54,740 nucleotides of DNA from Variovorax sp. CAN15 (GTDB taxonomy: Bacteria; Pseudomonadota; Gammaproteobacteria; Burkholderiales; Burkholderiaceae_C): assembly GCF_030462475.1 (NCBI RefSeq), contig NZ_JASMRZ010000001.1:341347-396086 (forward strand). The letters are read 5' to 3'. Shown here in pieces: positions 7,877-16,310 of this stretch. The notes beneath the pieces are model-generated. The model did not search any database. It had not been told where the DNA came from and saw nothing but the letters and a program-made list of their open reading frames with translations. The translations under genes were made by a program, and so were the position numbers. The stretch's first letter is position 1; every line of letters begins with the position of its first letter.

Positions 7877-9148
7877 ATGCAGAGATCGCACATCGTTCGG
7901 CCCGCGGCCATGTTCTGGGGGCTGGTGGTGTTCATGCCGGTCGGCGTCACCTATCTTTCGGCCATCCTGCTGCTGCTCACCATGCTGGTGGCCGGCGGCC
8001 TGGGCGAGCGCTATGCGCGGCTGCGCGCCAACCCGCTGTGGTGGCCGGTGATGGCCTACTTCGCGTGGACCTTCATCGTGCTGGCCATCGGGCAGCACTA
8101 TCCCGAGACCGGCTCCAACCTGTTCCACGGCATCCGCATCGGCCTCACGATGCTGATGGCGATGGCGCTCACGCGCGAGGAAGCCGTCTGGGCGCTGCGC
8201 GGCTTCCTGCTGGTCGCGGCGCTGAACATCGTGCTGGTCATCGTCTTCTACGCGGTCGGCGGCTTTCCCATCTGGTCGCCGCTGCGCGCGGTGGTGATGG
8301 AGGTGGGCAACAAGTCGATCAGCAACGCACTGCTGTTCAGCGTGGTGGCTTCCACCGCCGCCGTGTGGGGCATCGCGCAGATCGCCGTGCACAGGCCGCT
8401 GCGCTCCATCCCCGCCTTCGTGCTGATGCTCGGGCTGGGCCTGGTGGTGGCGCTGCCGCTGACCTCGCGCACCTCGGTGCTCGCGCTGCTGCTGGTGATT
8501 CCGGTGGTGTGCATCCACCAGTGGCGCAACCACCTGAAGATGCTGGTGGGCGCGCTGGTGCTGGGCACCGTGGTGCTCGGCGCGGGGCTCTACCAGCTGC
8601 CGCAGCTGCAGCACAAGGTGGAGGTGGGCGTGCAGGAAATCGAGGAGGCGCAGGCCGGCGCGGTCTTCAAGGGCAGCTGGGCCATCCGCTACTACATGTA
8701 CCGCGACACCGGCCTCATGATCGCCGACCGCCCGTTCACCGGCTGGGGCATCGGCGGCTGGACCGACCAGTGGCACAAGCGCGGCCCGGCGCTGCTGGCC
8801 GACTCGAACATGCCGCACAACGACTTCCTGTGGGTCGGCGCCCAGGGCGGCCTGCCGGCCTTGCTGAGCCTGCTCGTCATCATGGTCGCCGCCGTCTGGC
8901 AGGCATGGAGGCGGCCCGACATCGCCGGGCGCTATGCACTGGCCGCGACGCTGATCGCGCTGATCGCCTCGAGCGTGAATTCGGCCATGCGCGACGCGCA
9001 GATCGGCCTTGCGCTGCTGTTCATCTCGATGGTCTACCTGCGGCTCGCGCAGGAGAAGAACGATCCGGATCCGTGGCGCGGGATGCTGCCTTCGCGCCTC
9101 AAGGGCCTGGAGAGCCTGGAAAAAGGCCCCGCCCGCCCGGCAGCCTGA
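7877..9148 (+). CDS. O-antigen ligase/polymerase family membrane protein (Wzy_C)
   Basis: A 423-residue protein with about ten hydrophobic segments and the Wzy_C/WaaL-type large loop between about residues 235 and 325, holding FKGSWAIRYYMYRD, ITGWGIGGW-like and MPHNDFLWVGAQGG motifs. The last (His and Asp near residue 315) is the conserved region of O-antigen ligases. These proteins join undecaprenyl-linked glycans to lipid A-core, or act as oligosaccharyl ligases on proteins. It lies about 25 kb from the exopolysaccharide locus, so it need not act on that polymer. It converges with the small zinc-protein gene. Confidence 0.85.
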   Translation: MQRSHIVRPAAMFWGLVVFMPVGVTYLSAILLLLTMLVAGGLGERYARLRANPLWWPVMAYFAWTFIVLAIGQHYPETGSNLFHGIRIGLTMLMAMALTREEAVWALRGFLLVAALNIVLVIVFYAVGGFPIWSPLRAVVMEVGNKSISNALLFSVVASTAAVWGIAQIAVHRPLRSIPAFVLMLGLGLVVALPLTSRTSVLALLLVIPVVCIHQWRNHLKMLVGALVLGTVVLGAGLYQLPQLQHKVEVGVQEIEEAQAGAVFKGSWAIRYYMYRDTGLMIADRPFTGWGIGGWTDQWHKRGPALLADSNMPHNDFLWVGAQGGLPALLSLLVIMVAAVWQAWRRPDIAGRYALAATLIALIASSVNSAMRDAQIGLALLFISMVYLRLAQEKNDPDPWRGMLPSRLKGLESLEKGPARPAA

Positions 9149-9193
9149 AGAGGCATCGGACGGCCGGGGCCGGACGGTTCAGCTGCCGGCGGC

Positions 9194-9403
9194 TCAGTGC
9201 CGCGCCGACACCGCCTCGCCGGCCTTCAGCCGGTACACCGTGCCGCAATACGGGCACTTGGCTTCGCCGGTGCGCGCCACGTCGAGGTAGACCTTCGGGT
9301 GGCTGTTCCAGAGCTTCATGTCGGCCTTGGGGCTGGGGCAGAACACGCCGCCCTGATGATTGAGCTCCTTGGCCAGGAGTTCGACGACTGCATTGGTGGA
9401 CAT
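9194..9403 (-). CDS. Small zf-CHCC zinc-binding protein
   Basis: A 69-residue protein with the zf-CHCC pattern: Cys22, His35, Cys50 and Cys53 (KCPYCGTVYRL). This fold is shared with the zinc subunit of mitochondrial complex I (NDUFS6). In betaproteobacteria a free-standing copy is commonly found just after ilvE, as here: its start is 8 bases past the ilvE stop, so the two are co-transcribed. Its biochemical role is unknown. Expression from the ilvE promoter is the likeliest regulation. Confidence 0.85.
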   Translation of the reverse strand: MSTNAVVELLAKELNHQGGVFCPSPKADMKLWNSHPKVYLDVARTGEAKCPYCGTVYRLKAGEAVSARH

Positions 9404-9411
9404 GGTTTCTT

Positions 9412-10365
9412 TCAGACTTTCGTGAGCCAGTGGGCGTACTTGGGGTTCTTGCCGTTCACGATGTCGAAGAAGGCAGACTGAATCTTCTCGGTGATCGGGC
9501 CACGGGCGCCGCCGTCGCCGCGGTTGCCGATCTCGACGCGGTCGAGTTCGCGGATGGGCGTCACTTCAGCGGCGGTGCCGGTGAAGAAGGCCTCGTCGGC
9601 AATGTAGACCTCGTCGCGCGTGATGCGCTTTTGCACCAGCTCCAGGCCCAGGTCCTTGCAAACGTGCAGGATGGTGTTGCGGGTGATGCCGTTGAGCGCG
9701 CCGGCCGACAGGTCGGGCGTGTAGACCACGCCGCCCTTGACCACGAAGATGTTCTCGCCCGCGCCTTCGGACACGAAGCCGCTCGCGTCGAGCAGCAGCG
9801 CCTCGTCGTAGCCGTCGTCAAGCGCTTCCATGTTGGCCAGGATCGAGTTGGTGTAGTTGCTCACCGTCTTGGCCTGCGTCATCGTGATGTTGACGTGGTG
9901 GCGGGTGTAGCTCGAAGTCTTCACGCGGATGCCGCGCTTCATGCCCTCTTCGCCCAGGTAGGCGCCCCAGGACCAGGCCGCGACCATGGCGTGCACCTTG
10001 TTGCCCTTGGGGCTCACACCCAGCTTCTCGGAGCCGATCCAGATCAGCGGGCGCAGGTAGCAGCTCTCGAGCTTGTTCTCGCGCACCACCTGCTTCTGGG
10101 CCTCGTTGAGCTGTTCCTGCGTGAAAGGGATCTTCATGCGCAGGATCTTGGCGCTGTTGAACAGGCGCTCGGTGTGCTCGGCCAGGCGGAAGATCGCGGT
10201 GCTGCCATCGGCCGTCTTGTAGGCGCGCACGCCCTCGAAGGCGCCGCAGCCGTAGTGCAGCGTGTGGCTCAGCACGTGGATCTTGGCGTCGCGCCAGTCC
10301 ACGAGTTCGCCGTCCATCCAGATCTTGCCGTCACGGTCGTCCAGCGAGGGGGGGATCGAGCTCAT
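9412..10365 (-). CDS. ilvE: Branched-chain amino acid aminotransferase
   Basis: A class IV PLP-dependent aminotransferase that makes or degrades Leu, Ile and Val. From the ATG at 10365 the protein is 317 residues, the normal length. An upstream extension to 10521 is open but does not look like protein sequence of the family. Visible motifs are HTLHYGCGAFEGVRAY, LRPLIWIGSEKLGV, the PLP lysine Lys166 in MTQAKTVSNYTNS, and ALLLDASGFVSEGAGENIF. It is divergent from rdgC across about 130 bases holding a short palindrome, and co-oriented with the zf-CHCC gene. Confidence 0.95.
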   Translation of the reverse strand: MSSIPPSLDDRDGKIWMDGELVDWRDAKIHVLSHTLHYGCGAFEGVRAYKTADGSTAIFRLAEHTERLFNSAKILRMKIPFTQEQLNEAQKQVVRENKLESCYLRPLIWIGSEKLGVSPKGNKVHAMVAAWSWGAYLGEEGMKRGIRVKTSSYTRHHVNITMTQAKTVSNYTNSILANMEALDDGYDEALLLDASGFVSEGAGENIFVVKGGVVYTPDLSAGALNGITRNTILHVCKDLGLELVQKRITRDEVYIADEAFFTGTAAEVTPIRELDRVEIGNRGDGGARGPITEKIQSAFFDIVNGKNPKYAHWLTKV

Positions 10366-10412
10366 TTCCTGATTCCTTTGGGATCGGTGTGGGGGTGCGA
10401 CAGGAAGGGAAG

Positions 10413-10432
10413 TCGCAAAAGCTTGCGATTTT
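10413..10432. promoter_or_regulatory. Palindrome between ilvE and rdgC
   Basis: TCGCAAAAGCTTGCGA (10413-10428) has 6-base arms around a 4-base centre and is followed by TTTT. No gene ends here on the plus strand, so it is not an obvious terminator. Read on the minus strand, GTAAAAT just upstream of the palindrome gives a -10-like box for ilvE. It may be an operator or part of the ilvE 5' leader. Confidence 0.35.
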
Positions 10433-10498
10433 ACGGCCGCGCCCGGAACGGGGTGCCCGACAATGGCCGGCTGTCCAAACCGTTGGAAAAGGGTTTCC

Positions 10499-11500
10499 GT
10501 GTCCGTATTCAAGAACGTCATCGTCTATCGCATCGAACCTGCCTGGTCCCAGACACTGGCCGAGGCGGAAGAAGGGCTCGGCAAGCAGCGCTTCGAGCCC
10601 TGCGGCCCCTCGCAGGAAAAGTCCGCCGGCTGGATCGAGCCCCGCGGCGAAGCCAACGGCCCGCTGGTGGAGTCCATCGACGGCCAGTGGCTGGTCGAAT
10701 ACATGATCGAGAGCAAGCAGGTGCCCGGCTCGGTGGTTCGCCGCAAGGTCGACGAGCGCTGCGCCCACATCGAGGCCACCACCGGCCGCAAGCCCGGCAA
10801 GAAGGAAAAGAAGGAGCTCAAGGAAGACATCACCCTGGAGCTGCTGCCCATGGCCTTCACCCGCAGCGCGCGCGTGACGGTGTGGATCGACAAGGCCGAG
10901 AACCGCCTGGTGATCAACACCGGCAACGCCTCGCGCGCCGACGAAGTGGTCACCAGCCTCGTGAAGTCGCTCGACGGCTTCGCGGTGGCGCTCATCAACA
11001 CCCAGATCGAGCCCGCGGCCGCCATGGCCAACTGGCTGCTCACGCAGGAGCCGCCGGCCGGCTTCACCATCGACCGCGAGTGCGAGCTCAAGGCCAGCGA
11101 CGACTCCAAGGCCGTGGTGCGCTACGCCAAGCACCCGCTGGACATCGACGAGGTGAAGCAGCACATCACCGACGGCAAGCGTCCCACCCGCCTCGCGCTG
11201 ACCTGGGACGACCGCGTCTCCTTCGAGCTCACGCACGGCCTGCTGATCCGCAAGATCGCCTTCCTCGAAGGCACGGGCGATGGCGCGGCGGGCGGCAAGA
11301 AGGAAGACAACTTCGACGCCGACGTGGCCATCGCCACGGGCGAACTGGGACAGTTGGTGCCGGCGCTGCTCGATGCGCTGGGTGGCGAAGCTGCCTTCTC
11401 GGCGGCAGCGCCGGACGAAGCGCCGAAGCCTGCCGCTGCAACCGCGCCCACGACGACGGTGTCTGCCGACGCACCCGAGGAAGAAGACGCGCCGTTCTGA
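10499..11500 (+). CDS. rdgC: Recombination-associated protein RdgC
   Basis: RdgC forms a dimeric ring on duplex DNA and restrains RecA; it is near-universal in beta- and gammaproteobacteria. The start is best placed at the GTG of 10499, giving SVFKNVIVYRI as in the family, with a GGAAAAGGG ribosome site 5 bases upstream; an ATG at 10463 would add 12 unlikely residues. Length is 333, slightly long because of an Ala- and Pro-rich tail after about residue 300. Conserved segments include TLELLPMAFTRSARVTVWID, ASRADEVVTSLVKSL and LTWDDRVSFELTHGLLIRKI. Confidence 0.93.
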   Translation: MSVFKNVIVYRIEPAWSQTLAEAEEGLGKQRFEPCGPSQEKSAGWIEPRGEANGPLVESIDGQWLVEYMIESKQVPGSVVRRKVDERCAHIEATTGRKPGKKEKKELKEDITLELLPMAFTRSARVTVWIDKAENRLVINTGNASRADEVVTSLVKSLDGFAVALINTQIEPAAAMANWLLTQEPPAGFTIDRECELKASDDSKAVVRYAKHPLDIDEVKQHITDGKRPTRLALTWDDRVSFELTHGLLIRKIAFLEGTGDGAAGGKKEDNFDADVAIATGELGQLVPALLDALGGEAAFSAAAPDEAPKPAAATAPTTTVSADAPEEEDAPF

Positions 11501-11512
11501 GGCCGTGGCGGC

Positions 11513-12724
11513 TCAGGCGACCAAGTAGGTCTGGGCCAACCGGACCCAGCAAGCGGCCCCCAACGGCAGCACTTCGTCGTTGAAGTCGTAGCCGGGGTTG
11601 TGCACCATGCAGCCGCCGAACTCGCCCTCCCCGTTACCGAGCAGCAGATAGCAGCCCGGCAGCTCGGAGAGCATCCAGGCGAAGTCCTCGCTGCCGGCAA
11701 AACCCTTGGGCGCCTGCGTGACGACGTTCTCCTCGCCCACCAGCTCGGCGCACACCCGTGCCGCGAGCTGCGTCTCGGCCGCTGTGTTGACCACCGGCGG
11801 CACCAGCGCGCGGTAATCGACCTCGGCCTCCACGCCGTGCGCCTGCGCGGTGAGGCTCACGATCTCGCGGATGCGCTGCTCGACCAGCGCGCGCGTCTCG
11901 GGCCGTGCCGCGCGCACGTTCAGGCCCAGCGACACCGACTGCGGAATCACGTTGTGCGTGGCGCCGCCGCGGATGAAGCCCACCGACACCACCGCCGTGT
12001 CGTCCGGCGCCACGTTGCGCGCCACCACCGTCTGCAGGGCCGTCACCACGGCCGCCGCCGCCGCGACCGGGTCTCGTGCGCGATGCGGCATGGCGCCGTG
12101 CCCGCCCACGCCCTTGATGGTCACGTCGGCCACGTCGGAGGACAGCGTGAGCGGCCCCTCGACCGCCAGCATGGTGCCCACCGGCACGCCCGGCGCGTTG
12201 TGCAGCGCGTACACCGCATCGCAGGGGAAACGCTCGAACAGGCCGTCCTCGATCATCGCGCGCGCGCCGCAGAGGTTTTCTTCATCGGGCTGGAAGATCA
12301 GATTCAGCGTGCCGTCGAAGTCGCGCGCCTTCGCCAGCGCCTTGGCGGCCGCCAGCAGGATGGCCGTGTGGCCGTCGTGCCCGCAGGCGTGCATGCGCCC
12401 CGCATTGCGGCTCGCATACGGCAGGCCGGTGGCCTCGGTGATGGGCAGCGCGTCCATGTCGGCGCGAATGCCCAGGCGGCGCGTGCCGCTGCCCAGCCTG
12501 AGCTGCGCCACGATGCCGGTACGGCCAATGCCGGTGTGCACCTCGTAGCCCCAGCTGCGCAGCAGGTTCGCGACGAGTTCGCTGGTGGCGTTGACCTCGA
12601 AGCCGAGCTCGGGGTTGGCGTGGATCTGCCTGCGGATGTCGACGAAGGCCTGGGTGTCGACGTCGGCCTGAGGCAGCAGGCGCGACAGGAGCTTCGTGGT
12701 CTGGGGGCTGAGTTGGCGGGTCAT
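11513..12724 (-). CDS. M20 family amidohydrolase (hippurate hydrolase-like)
   Basis: A 403-residue metallopeptidase-family amidohydrolase. Metal and catalytic motifs are HACGHDGHTAILLAAAKAL near 110-128, DEENLCGARAMIEDG, ALHNAPGVPVGTM, the lid domain with GVGGHGAMPHRA, and GSEDFAWML near the end. Members cleave N-acyl amino acids such as hippurate or indoleacetyl-amino acids. It is 34 bases downstream of an MHS transporter in the same direction. A simple reading is uptake of an N-acyl compound or dipeptide followed by hydrolysis, controlled by the divergent LysR gene. Substrate is not predictable from sequence alone. Confidence 0.88.
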   Translation of the reverse strand: MTRQLSPQTTKLLSRLLPQADVDTQAFVDIRRQIHANPELGFEVNATSELVANLLRSWGYEVHTGIGRTGIVAQLRLGSGTRRLGIRADMDALPITEATGLPYASRNAGRMHACGHDGHTAILLAAAKALAKARDFDGTLNLIFQPDEENLCGARAMIEDGLFERFPCDAVYALHNAPGVPVGTMLAVEGPLTLSSDVADVTIKGVGGHGAMPHRARDPVAAAAAVVTALQTVVARNVAPDDTAVVSVGFIRGGATHNVIPQSVSLGLNVRAARPETRALVEQRIREIVSLTAQAHGVEAEVDYRALVPPVVNTAAETQLAARVCAELVGEENVVTQAPKGFAGSEDFAWMLSELPGCYLLLGNGEGEFGGCMVHNPGYDFNDEVLPLGAACWVRLAQTYLVA

Positions 12725-12758
12725 TCGGGGAGCTTCCTGCTTGTGATCGTCGTGGAGT

Positions 12759-14075
12759 TCATGCCGCCTTGCGCTCGCGCAGGCTCAGCAGCGCGCCAAG
12801 GCTCAGCACGCCGCAGACCATCATGTAGAAAGCGGGCGACATCGGGTTGCCGGTCTTCGCGAGCAGCCATGTCACGATGAACTGCGACGAGCCGCCGAAC
12901 ACCGTCACGCCCACGCTGTAGATCACCGAGATGCCGCTGGCGCGCACGCCGGCCGGCAGCATCTCCAGCAACATCAGGAACATGGGCGTGGTGCCGATGT
13001 TCACGCTCGCGGTGAGCAGGGCCGAGAGTGCCAGCACCAGCGGCACGCTCGGGTATTGGCCGATGAGCCAGAACACCGGGTACACCGCGATCACGCTGAA
13101 GAGCAGCGAGCCGACCACCAGCGGCTTGCGATCGGGCAGCCTGTCGGCCAGCCGCCCCGCCACCAGCGACACCACGAACAGCGTGATGCCCGTGACGCAG
13201 CCCGACAGCAGCGACAGCGACGGCGGCATGTGCAGCACGCGGATCATGTAGGTGGGCATGAAGAACACCACGAGGTACATCGTGGCCGTGCCGGCGGTGG
13301 TGGCCAGGATGCCCTTGAGCACCAGCCCGCCGTGCTCGCGCAGCAGCCGGCCGATGGGGCTGGACTCGTGGCTCTCGGCGACGTGCGTCTCTTCCAGGTG
13401 CGCGCGGATGTAGAGCCCCACCGGCGCGATCAGCAGCCCGAGCAGGAACGGCAGGCGCCAGCCCCAGCTCTCCAGCGATGCCTGCGGCAGCACGGCATAC
13501 AGCGCGGCGCCGGTGAGCGCGCCCAGCAGCGCCGAAACGCCCTGGCTCGCGAGCTGCCAGCTCACGCGGAAGCCCCGGCCCTTCACGCCGCCCGCCTCCA
13601 TCAGCATCGACGTGGCGGCACCCACCTCGCCGCCGAGCGAGAAGCCCTGCAGTAACCGGCCCAGCACGATCATCAGCGAGCCGAAGACGCCGGCCGACGC
13701 ATAAGAGGGCGCGAAGGCGATGCACAGCGTGCCCAGCACCATGAGGCCGATGGTCAGCGTCATCGCCGCCTTGCGGCCCCTGCGGTCGGCGTAGTTGCCG
13801 ATGATCACGCCGCCCAGCGGGCGCATCACGAAGCCGATGCCGAAGGTGGCCACCGCCAGCAGCAGCGAGCCGTAGGGGCTGTCGGAGGGGAAGAACAGCT
13901 TGCCGATCAGCAGCGCGAAGAAGCTGTAGACGGTGAAGTCGTACATCTCCAGCGCGTTGCCCAGCGAGCAGGCGGCGATCAGGCGGAACTGGCTCTGCTT
14001 TCCCTTGCCTTGTGCCGTGGCGCCAGTTGAAGAAGAACCCAGGATCGGGCTTGCGGGCAATGCGGCTTCGCTCAT
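12759..14075 (-). CDS. MFS transporter, metabolite:H+ symporter (MHS) family
   Basis: A 438-residue 12-helix symporter. Diagnostic features are NALEMYDFTVYSFFALLIGKLFF in the first helix region, the loop 2-3 motif GNYADRRGRKAAM, FSLGGEVGAATSMLMEA and RAHLEETHVAE. MHS members import organic acids or zwitterions such as citrate, ketoglutarate, shikimate and proline/betaine. It is transcribed with the M20 hydrolase behind it and is divergent from a LysR regulator 201 bases away, a classic regulator and target pair. Confidence 0.9.
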   Translation of the reverse strand: MSEAALPASPILGSSSTGATAQGKGKQSQFRLIAACSLGNALEMYDFTVYSFFALLIGKLFFPSDSPYGSLLLAVATFGIGFVMRPLGGVIIGNYADRRGRKAAMTLTIGLMVLGTLCIAFAPSYASAGVFGSLMIVLGRLLQGFSLGGEVGAATSMLMEAGGVKGRGFRVSWQLASQGVSALLGALTGAALYAVLPQASLESWGWRLPFLLGLLIAPVGLYIRAHLEETHVAESHESSPIGRLLREHGGLVLKGILATTAGTATMYLVVFFMPTYMIRVLHMPPSLSLLSGCVTGITLFVVSLVAGRLADRLPDRKPLVVGSLLFSVIAVYPVFWLIGQYPSVPLVLALSALLTASVNIGTTPMFLMLLEMLPAGVRASGISVIYSVGVTVFGGSSQFIVTWLLAKTGNPMSPAFYMMVCGVLSLGALLSLRERKAA

Positions 14076-14180
14076 CTAATGTCACTCCACGTACAGGTTG
14101 CGAGAGGGCGTGCATCGACTGCGGGCCCGTTCGCGGCGGAGTATTCAGGCAAAGCGCTGCGGCGAAGAATCACAAATTTT

Positions 14181-14201
14181 CATGCTGATAACCAAACGGC
14201 A
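14181..14201. promoter_or_regulatory. Candidate LysR-type operator
   Basis: ATGC at 14181-14184 and GCAT at 14198-14201 form an inverted repeat with 13 bases between, inside an AT-rich patch of the 201-base divergent region between the MHS transporter and the LysR gene. It also contains T-N11-A type spacing. Placement fits a LysR regulator that controls itself and the divergent operon, but the half-sites are short. Confidence 0.35.
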
Positions 14202-14276
14202 TCCCCGTCATAAACAGTCGCCGGAGACCATCGGGACAACCCCCAAAAGGCCTCTTTCCGGGAGCGGCGCACCACG

Positions 14277-15221
14277 ATGAAGCTGCAACAGTTGCGCGTA
14301 CTGCTGGCCGTGGCGCAGCACGGCAGCATCCACGAGGCCTCGCGCAGCCTTCACACCACCCAGCCTGCGCTGTCGAAGACCATCTCGGAACTGGAGCGCG
14401 AACTCGGCGTGACGCTGATGTCCCGCTCGACGCGCGGCGTGAGCCTCACGGCCTACGGCACGGCGCTGGTCAAGCGCGCGAGCGTGGTCGAGCAGGAGTT
14501 GCGGCACGCGCTGGAGGACATCGAGGCGATACGCGGGCACGACGAGGCGCAGCTCAACATCGGCTTCACCGCCGTGGCCTCGAGCGGGCCGCTGCCCGAT
14601 GCGATGGCATCGTTCCGCAGGCGCTTTCCCAACGTGGCGCTGCGCGGCTTCGAGCTGCGGCCGCAGCAGATCTTCGAGGGATTGCGCGAGGGCCGGCTCG
14701 ACCTGGGCCTGGTCTCCACCTGCAACGGTCCGGGCACCAACGCCTTCCAGTGGGAGCCGCTCTTCTCGGTGGCCATGCACCTGTCGGTGCGCGCCGGCCA
14801 TCCGCTGCGGCGCGTGCGCAGGCTGCAGCCGCTGGTGGACGCCGACTGGCTGGTGCTCGACCCGATCGACGACGCGGGCAGCCCGCTGGTGAGCATGATG
14901 AACATGCACGGGCTGGAGATACCCAGGCGCATGGTGCAGAGCGCCTCGAACCTGCTGGGCCTGCAGCTGGCCACGCAGACCGACCTGATCAGCATGTGGT
15001 CGGACTTCGTGTTCCACGGGGCGGGGCCGCTGCGGCTGCAGCCCCATCTGCTGGAGAAATTGCCGATCACCGACGAGCTGCCGGACTTCGACGTGTTCCT
15101 GGTCTACCGCTCGGCCGACCTGATGACGCACGCATGCGCCGAATTCGCGAAGGAGGCGCGCCACCAGGCGAAGGCCAATCCGCCGTGGCGGCAGCCCCGG
15201 CGCAAGGGGAGCACGGTCTAG
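14277..15221 (+). CDS. LysR-family transcriptional regulator
   Basis: A 314-residue LTTR. The N-terminal winged helix-turn-helix is clear (LQQLRVLLAVAQHGSIHEAS, then TQPALSKTISELERELG and RGVSLTAYG). The rest is the usual periplasmic-binding-like effector domain. It is divergent from the MHS transporter/M20 hydrolase operon, the most likely target. The stop codon overlaps that of the convergent membrane-protein gene by four bases (CTAG at 15218-15221). Confidence 0.93.
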   Translation: MKLQQLRVLLAVAQHGSIHEASRSLHTTQPALSKTISELERELGVTLMSRSTRGVSLTAYGTALVKRASVVEQELRHALEDIEAIRGHDEAQLNIGFTAVASSGPLPDAMASFRRRFPNVALRGFELRPQQIFEGLREGRLDLGLVSTCNGPGTNAFQWEPLFSVAMHLSVRAGHPLRRVRRLQPLVDADWLVLDPIDDAGSPLVSMMNMHGLEIPRRMVQSASNLLGLQLATQTDLISMWSDFVFHGAGPLRLQPHLLEKLPITDELPDFDVFLVYRSADLMTHACAEFAKEARHQAKANPPWRQPRRKGSTV

Positions 15222-15652
15222 GCTGCCGTGTTGTTGGCCTCGTCGTCAGCCGGCGTTTCGGGGCGGGTGAGGGTCCAGCTCTGCAGCTTGCCGCCGTTGA
15301 ACACGGCATCGACGTACGAGCTGCCGCCGTCGGTCCAGCGGTAGTGCTCGGGCTGCTCGTCCTTGGGCGAGCGCAGTTCGCCGAGGGCGCGGGTCATCGC
15401 GATCACGTGCATCAGCGTCACGCCGGGCTTGAGCTTGGCGTTGAGCATCACCGCGCTGGCCACGTAGCCCACCGGCCGCTCGGCCGCGCGCTTGAGCACC
15501 TGCATGGCGCGGTTGAAGTGCAGCAGCAGGAACATCACGATCGCGCCGCCGGCCAGGGCGACACCGCCCCATCCGGCCGCGCGCCAGGCCAGCGCCATGA
15601 CGACGATGGCGCCCAGAGGCAGCAGAAAGTTCTTGAAATTCATGGCGCGCAT
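15218..15652 (-). CDS. Conserved small membrane protein of unknown function
   Basis: A 144-residue protein with two close N-terminal hydrophobic segments (about 8-22 and 29-45) and a soluble C-terminal part containing LNAKLKPGVTLMHVIAMTRALGE and a hydrophilic tail. I recall similar proteins in related bacteria carrying a 'glycerate kinase' label, but nothing in this sequence supports kinase activity: no nucleotide-binding motif and far too short. It is convergent with, and overlaps, the LysR gene. No function is proposed. Confidence 0.75.
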   Translation of the reverse strand: MRAMNFKNFLLPLGAIVVMALAWRAAGWGGVALAGGAIVMFLLLHFNRAMQVLKRAAERPVGYVASAVMLNAKLKPGVTLMHVIAMTRALGELRSPKDEQPEHYRWTDGGSSYVDAVFNGGKLQSWTLTRPETPADDEANNTAA

Positions 15653-15800
15653 TGTCGCCGCCCGTGCGCGCCCTCCGAAGTAGCCACCCCGACTACCGCA
15701 AGGGGCGAAAAACGGTACTCGGCTTCAAAAGCGATCCGTACCGGCGCATCGGCGGGCACATTTCGCCGCACGGGCATCTGCCCGGGCCACCGAAAAGCGT

Positions 15801-16256
15801 ATGACCATTCCGCGCTCCGTCACATTCGTTCGTCTCACCCTCGCCGCCACGCTCACGGCCGCCGCGCTCAGCGGCTGCTACGTCGTGCCGCTCGGGCAAC
15901 CCGCTCCTTCGGCGCCGCCTTCGCAGGCCTACGCCGTCCCGCCGGGCCCGGTCGCACAGACCTTCAACGCGCGGCTGTACCCGTCGAACGCCGAGGCCTC
16001 GCGCTACGGCGTCGTCTCCGGCACGGTGACCAACGACATGAACGGCCGCGGCCACTTCAACGCACAGATCGGCGGCGAACAGTTTCAGGGAGAGGCAACC
16101 CGGGTCGCCGGCTCGCGCGCCAACGGTGTGGCGAACGCCACCGGCAGCCGCGGCGGCAACCTGAGTTGCCAGTATTCGATGAACTCGGCCACGCTGGGCA
16201 GCGGCCAATGCGTGCTCAACAGCGGACCGGCGTTCACGATGCACATCGGGGGATAG
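15801..16256 (+). CDS. Predicted lipoprotein of unknown function
   Basis: A 151-residue protein with a lipoprotein signal: Arg-containing N-terminus, a hydrophobic run, and lipobox LSGC with the modified Cys at about residue 25. It is followed by a Pro- and Ala-rich linker and a C-terminal domain of about 90 residues with repeated Gly and Asn turns, suggesting a small beta-rich fold. It stands alone, with a strong terminator directly downstream. No family was recognised. Confidence 0.75.
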   Translation: MTIPRSVTFVRLTLAATLTAAALSGCYVVPLGQPAPSAPPSQAYAVPPGPVAQTFNARLYPSNAEASRYGVVSGTVTNDMNGRGHFNAQIGGEQFQGEATRVAGSRANGVANATGSRGGNLSCQYSMNSATLGSGQCVLNSGPAFTMHIGG

Positions 16257-16266
16257 GGAGGGTAGG

Positions 16267-16301
16267 CCCGGCGCGCCACCGCGCGCGCCGGGTCATTTTT
16301 T
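16267..16301 (+). terminator. Rho-independent terminator of the lipoprotein gene
   Basis: CCCGGCGCGC (16267-16276) pairs perfectly with GCGCGCCGGG (16283-16292) across a 6-base loop, followed by TCA and six T residues. It is about 10 bases after the lipoprotein stop and just before the convergent radA stop. The other strand lacks a T run, so it acts mainly for the plus strand. Confidence 0.88.
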
Positions 16302-16310
16302 CCCCCAGCT

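Noticed and set aside
10413..10432. Hairpin plus TTTT as a plus-strand terminator
   Set aside because: No plus-strand gene ends nearby; it lies between the divergent starts of ilvE and rdgC.
15218..15652. 'Glycerate kinase' label recalled for similar small proteins
   Set aside because: The protein is 144 residues with two membrane segments and no nucleotide-binding motif, so the label is not supported.
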